A stretch of 6,392 bases of DNA from Candidatus Solibacter sp. (GTDB lineage Bacteria > Acidobacteriota > Terriglobia > Bryobacterales > Bryobacteraceae). Made by a program: the position numbers and the translations under genes. This document shows positions 5,395-6,392 of this stretch, piece after piece. Where the stretch lies: assembly GCA_017883345.1 (NCBI GenBank), contig JADGNT010000306.1, positions 1-6,392 on the forward strand, read 5' to 3'. The stretch's first letter is position 1, and each line of letters begins with the position of its first letter. The notes under the pieces are model-generated. The model saw only the letters and a program-made list of their open reading frames with translations. It did not search any database and had not been told where the DNA came from.

Positions 5395-6392
5395 ATGCAA
5401 TTTCCCCGCCTGCTAGTAGTTCGCCAGAAGTTTCCCGATCGCAAGATCGTCGATGTCCCCGCCACAGTGCGTGCACAACTCGGCACAAGCGGTTTCGCCG
5501 GGCGCTTGCAGCCCGGTGCGCGCGTCGCCATCGGTGTGGGTAGCCGCGGCATCCACAACATTGCCACCATCGTGCACAACGTGGTGCAGTACTGGAAGGG
5601 ACAGGGCATGCAGCCGCTGCTCTTCCCGGCCATGGGAAGTCACGGCGCGGCCAATGCGGCCGGCCAGGCCGAGGTGCTGGCCAGCTACGGAATCACCGAA
5701 GCCAGCATGGGCTGCCCGCTGATCAGCCAGTTGGAAGTGGTGTCGCTCGGCAAAACGTCCGACGGAATCGAAGCCTTCATGGATAAGGTGGCCTACGATG
5801 CCGACGGGGTGATGCTGGTGGGCCGCGTCAAGTGGCACACCGATTTCGCCGGCAAGATCGAGAGCGGGCTGTTCAAGATGATGGCTATCGGCCTCGGGAA
5901 ATTCGCCGGCGCACAGCGTTATCACAGTTATGCCTACCATGTGGGCCTGGAACACGTGATCCGCAGCGTCGGCCGTCAGGTGTTGAAATCGGGCAAGATT
6001 CTGGGCGGCCTGGCCATTCTCGAGGACGCCTACCACAACACGGCCAAGATCGACGCCGTGCCGGTGGAAGCGATGGAAGCGCGCGAGGAGGAGAACCTGG
6101 CCCTGGTCAAGAGCTGGATGGCGACCATCCCGATGGATCTGGACATCCTGATCATGGACGAGATCGGCAAGAATATTTCCGGCGCGGGCATGGACACGAA
6201 GGTGGCCAACCGGGGCGTCCAGGGCCAGTACAATCCCTGGCCCAATACGCCGAAGTTCCAGCGGATTTTCGTGCGCAATCTGAGCGAGCACACCTACAAC
6301 AGCTCGGTCGGCATGGGCATGGCCGACGTGGTGACGGAGCGCCTGGTGAAGCGCATCGATTGGGAGCCGACGTGGATCAATTCGCTGACCGC
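5395..6392 (+). CDS. LarA/DUF2088-type (lactate racemase domain) protein, 3' end outside the window
   Basis: 332 full codons are present and the frame is still open at the right edge. The ATG is the first possible start, because an in-frame TAA lies at 5380. The protein resembles the LarA N-terminal domain family, whose founding member is the nickel-pincer-nucleotide lactate racemase; homologs act on other 2-hydroxy acids. Motifs are VAIGVGSRGIHN (44-55), PAMGSHGA (78-85), GRVKWHTDFAG (143-153), ESGLFKMMAIGLGKFAGA (156-173) and DEIGKNISGAGMDTKV (255-270). Aligning by motif, H83, H148, K161 and H177 sit where LarA has its two cofactor/catalytic histidines, the lysine that carries the pincer nucleotide, and a further histidine. 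There is no signal peptide or membrane segment. No larB, larC or larE cofactor genes are visible. It lies 132 bases after the UbiD gene on the same strand. The substrate is unknown, and this family is often annotated only as lactate racemase domain or iron-sulfur binding protein. Confidence 0.8.
   Translation, partial: MQFPRLLVVRQKFPDRKIVDVPATVRAQLGTSGFAGRLQPGARVAIGVGSRGIHNIATIVHNVVQYWKGQGMQPLLFPAMGSHGAANAAGQAEVLASYGITEASMGCPLISQLEVVSLGKTSDGIEAFMDKVAYDADGVMLVGRVKWHTDFAGKIESGLFKMMAIGLGKFAGAQRYHSYAYHVGLEHVIRSVGRQVLKSGKILGGLAILEDAYHNTAKIDAVPVEAMEAREEENLALVKSWMATIPMDLDILIMDEIGKNISGAGMDTKVANRGVQGQYNPWPNTPKFQRIFVRNLSEHTYNSSVGMGMADVVTERLVKRIDWEPTWINSLT

Noticed and set aside
5413..6291. 292-codon open frame on the minus strand
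   Set aside because: It is antisense to the LarA-like gene, which has family motifs along its whole length.

Overview
The window is GC-rich bacterial chromosomal DNA (roughly 60% or more G+C by eye) with densely packed, ordinary-looking genes and short gaps. It holds five protein genes. Three lie on the minus strand (a HEAT-repeat protein, then fabG, then a secreted GH36 alpha-galactosidase-type glycosidase). Two lie on the plus strand, diverging from them: a UbiD-family prenyl-FMN decarboxylase and a LarA/DUF2088-type protein cut by the right edge. The mix of a secreted GH36 enzyme, a UbiD decarboxylase, a LarA-like protein and hairpin-rich GC palindromes would fit a soil Acidobacteriota (Bryobacterales/Solibacter type). 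That placement is an inference from general impression, with no marker gene behind it.

Left edge, 1-230: there is no gene, but the stretch is strongly structured. Two copies of a double-hairpin unit (34-76 and 117-159) face each other in inverted orientation, and a further exact 10-bp inverted repeat (1-10 / 184-193) lies outside them. All ten mismatches between the two units fall into five compensatory base-pair swaps, so each unit keeps its own two hairpins. This is the layout of a REP doublet (REPIN) or a small non-autonomous palindromic element, and it is the most interesting thing in the window. A third copy of the GTGGGGCAG head lies nearer the gene and merges into the probable terminator of the GH36 gene (203-230).

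Minus-strand block, 231-3744: the HEAT-repeat gene and fabG are 61 bases apart with no terminator between them, and fabG has a strong Shine-Dalgarno sequence. A good stem-loop follows fabG and separates it from the GH36 gene, whose product carries a signal peptide. HEAT-fabG therefore looks like one transcription unit, with GH36 at least partly separate.

Plus-strand block, 3811-6392: a near-consensus sigma70-type promoter (TTGAAA, 17 bases, TATGAT) sits in the divergent gap and reads into the UbiD gene. A long two-part hairpin starts almost at the UbiD stop codon, and a short C/G-rich repeat tract follows it. The LarA-like gene then begins and runs off the window. The two plus-strand genes encode members of families that use unusual cofactors (prenylated FMN; nickel-pincer nucleotide in true LarA), but a shared pathway is only a guess. 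Apart from the palindromic element and the hairpins, nothing suggests a mobile island, a defence system or a wholly new system.
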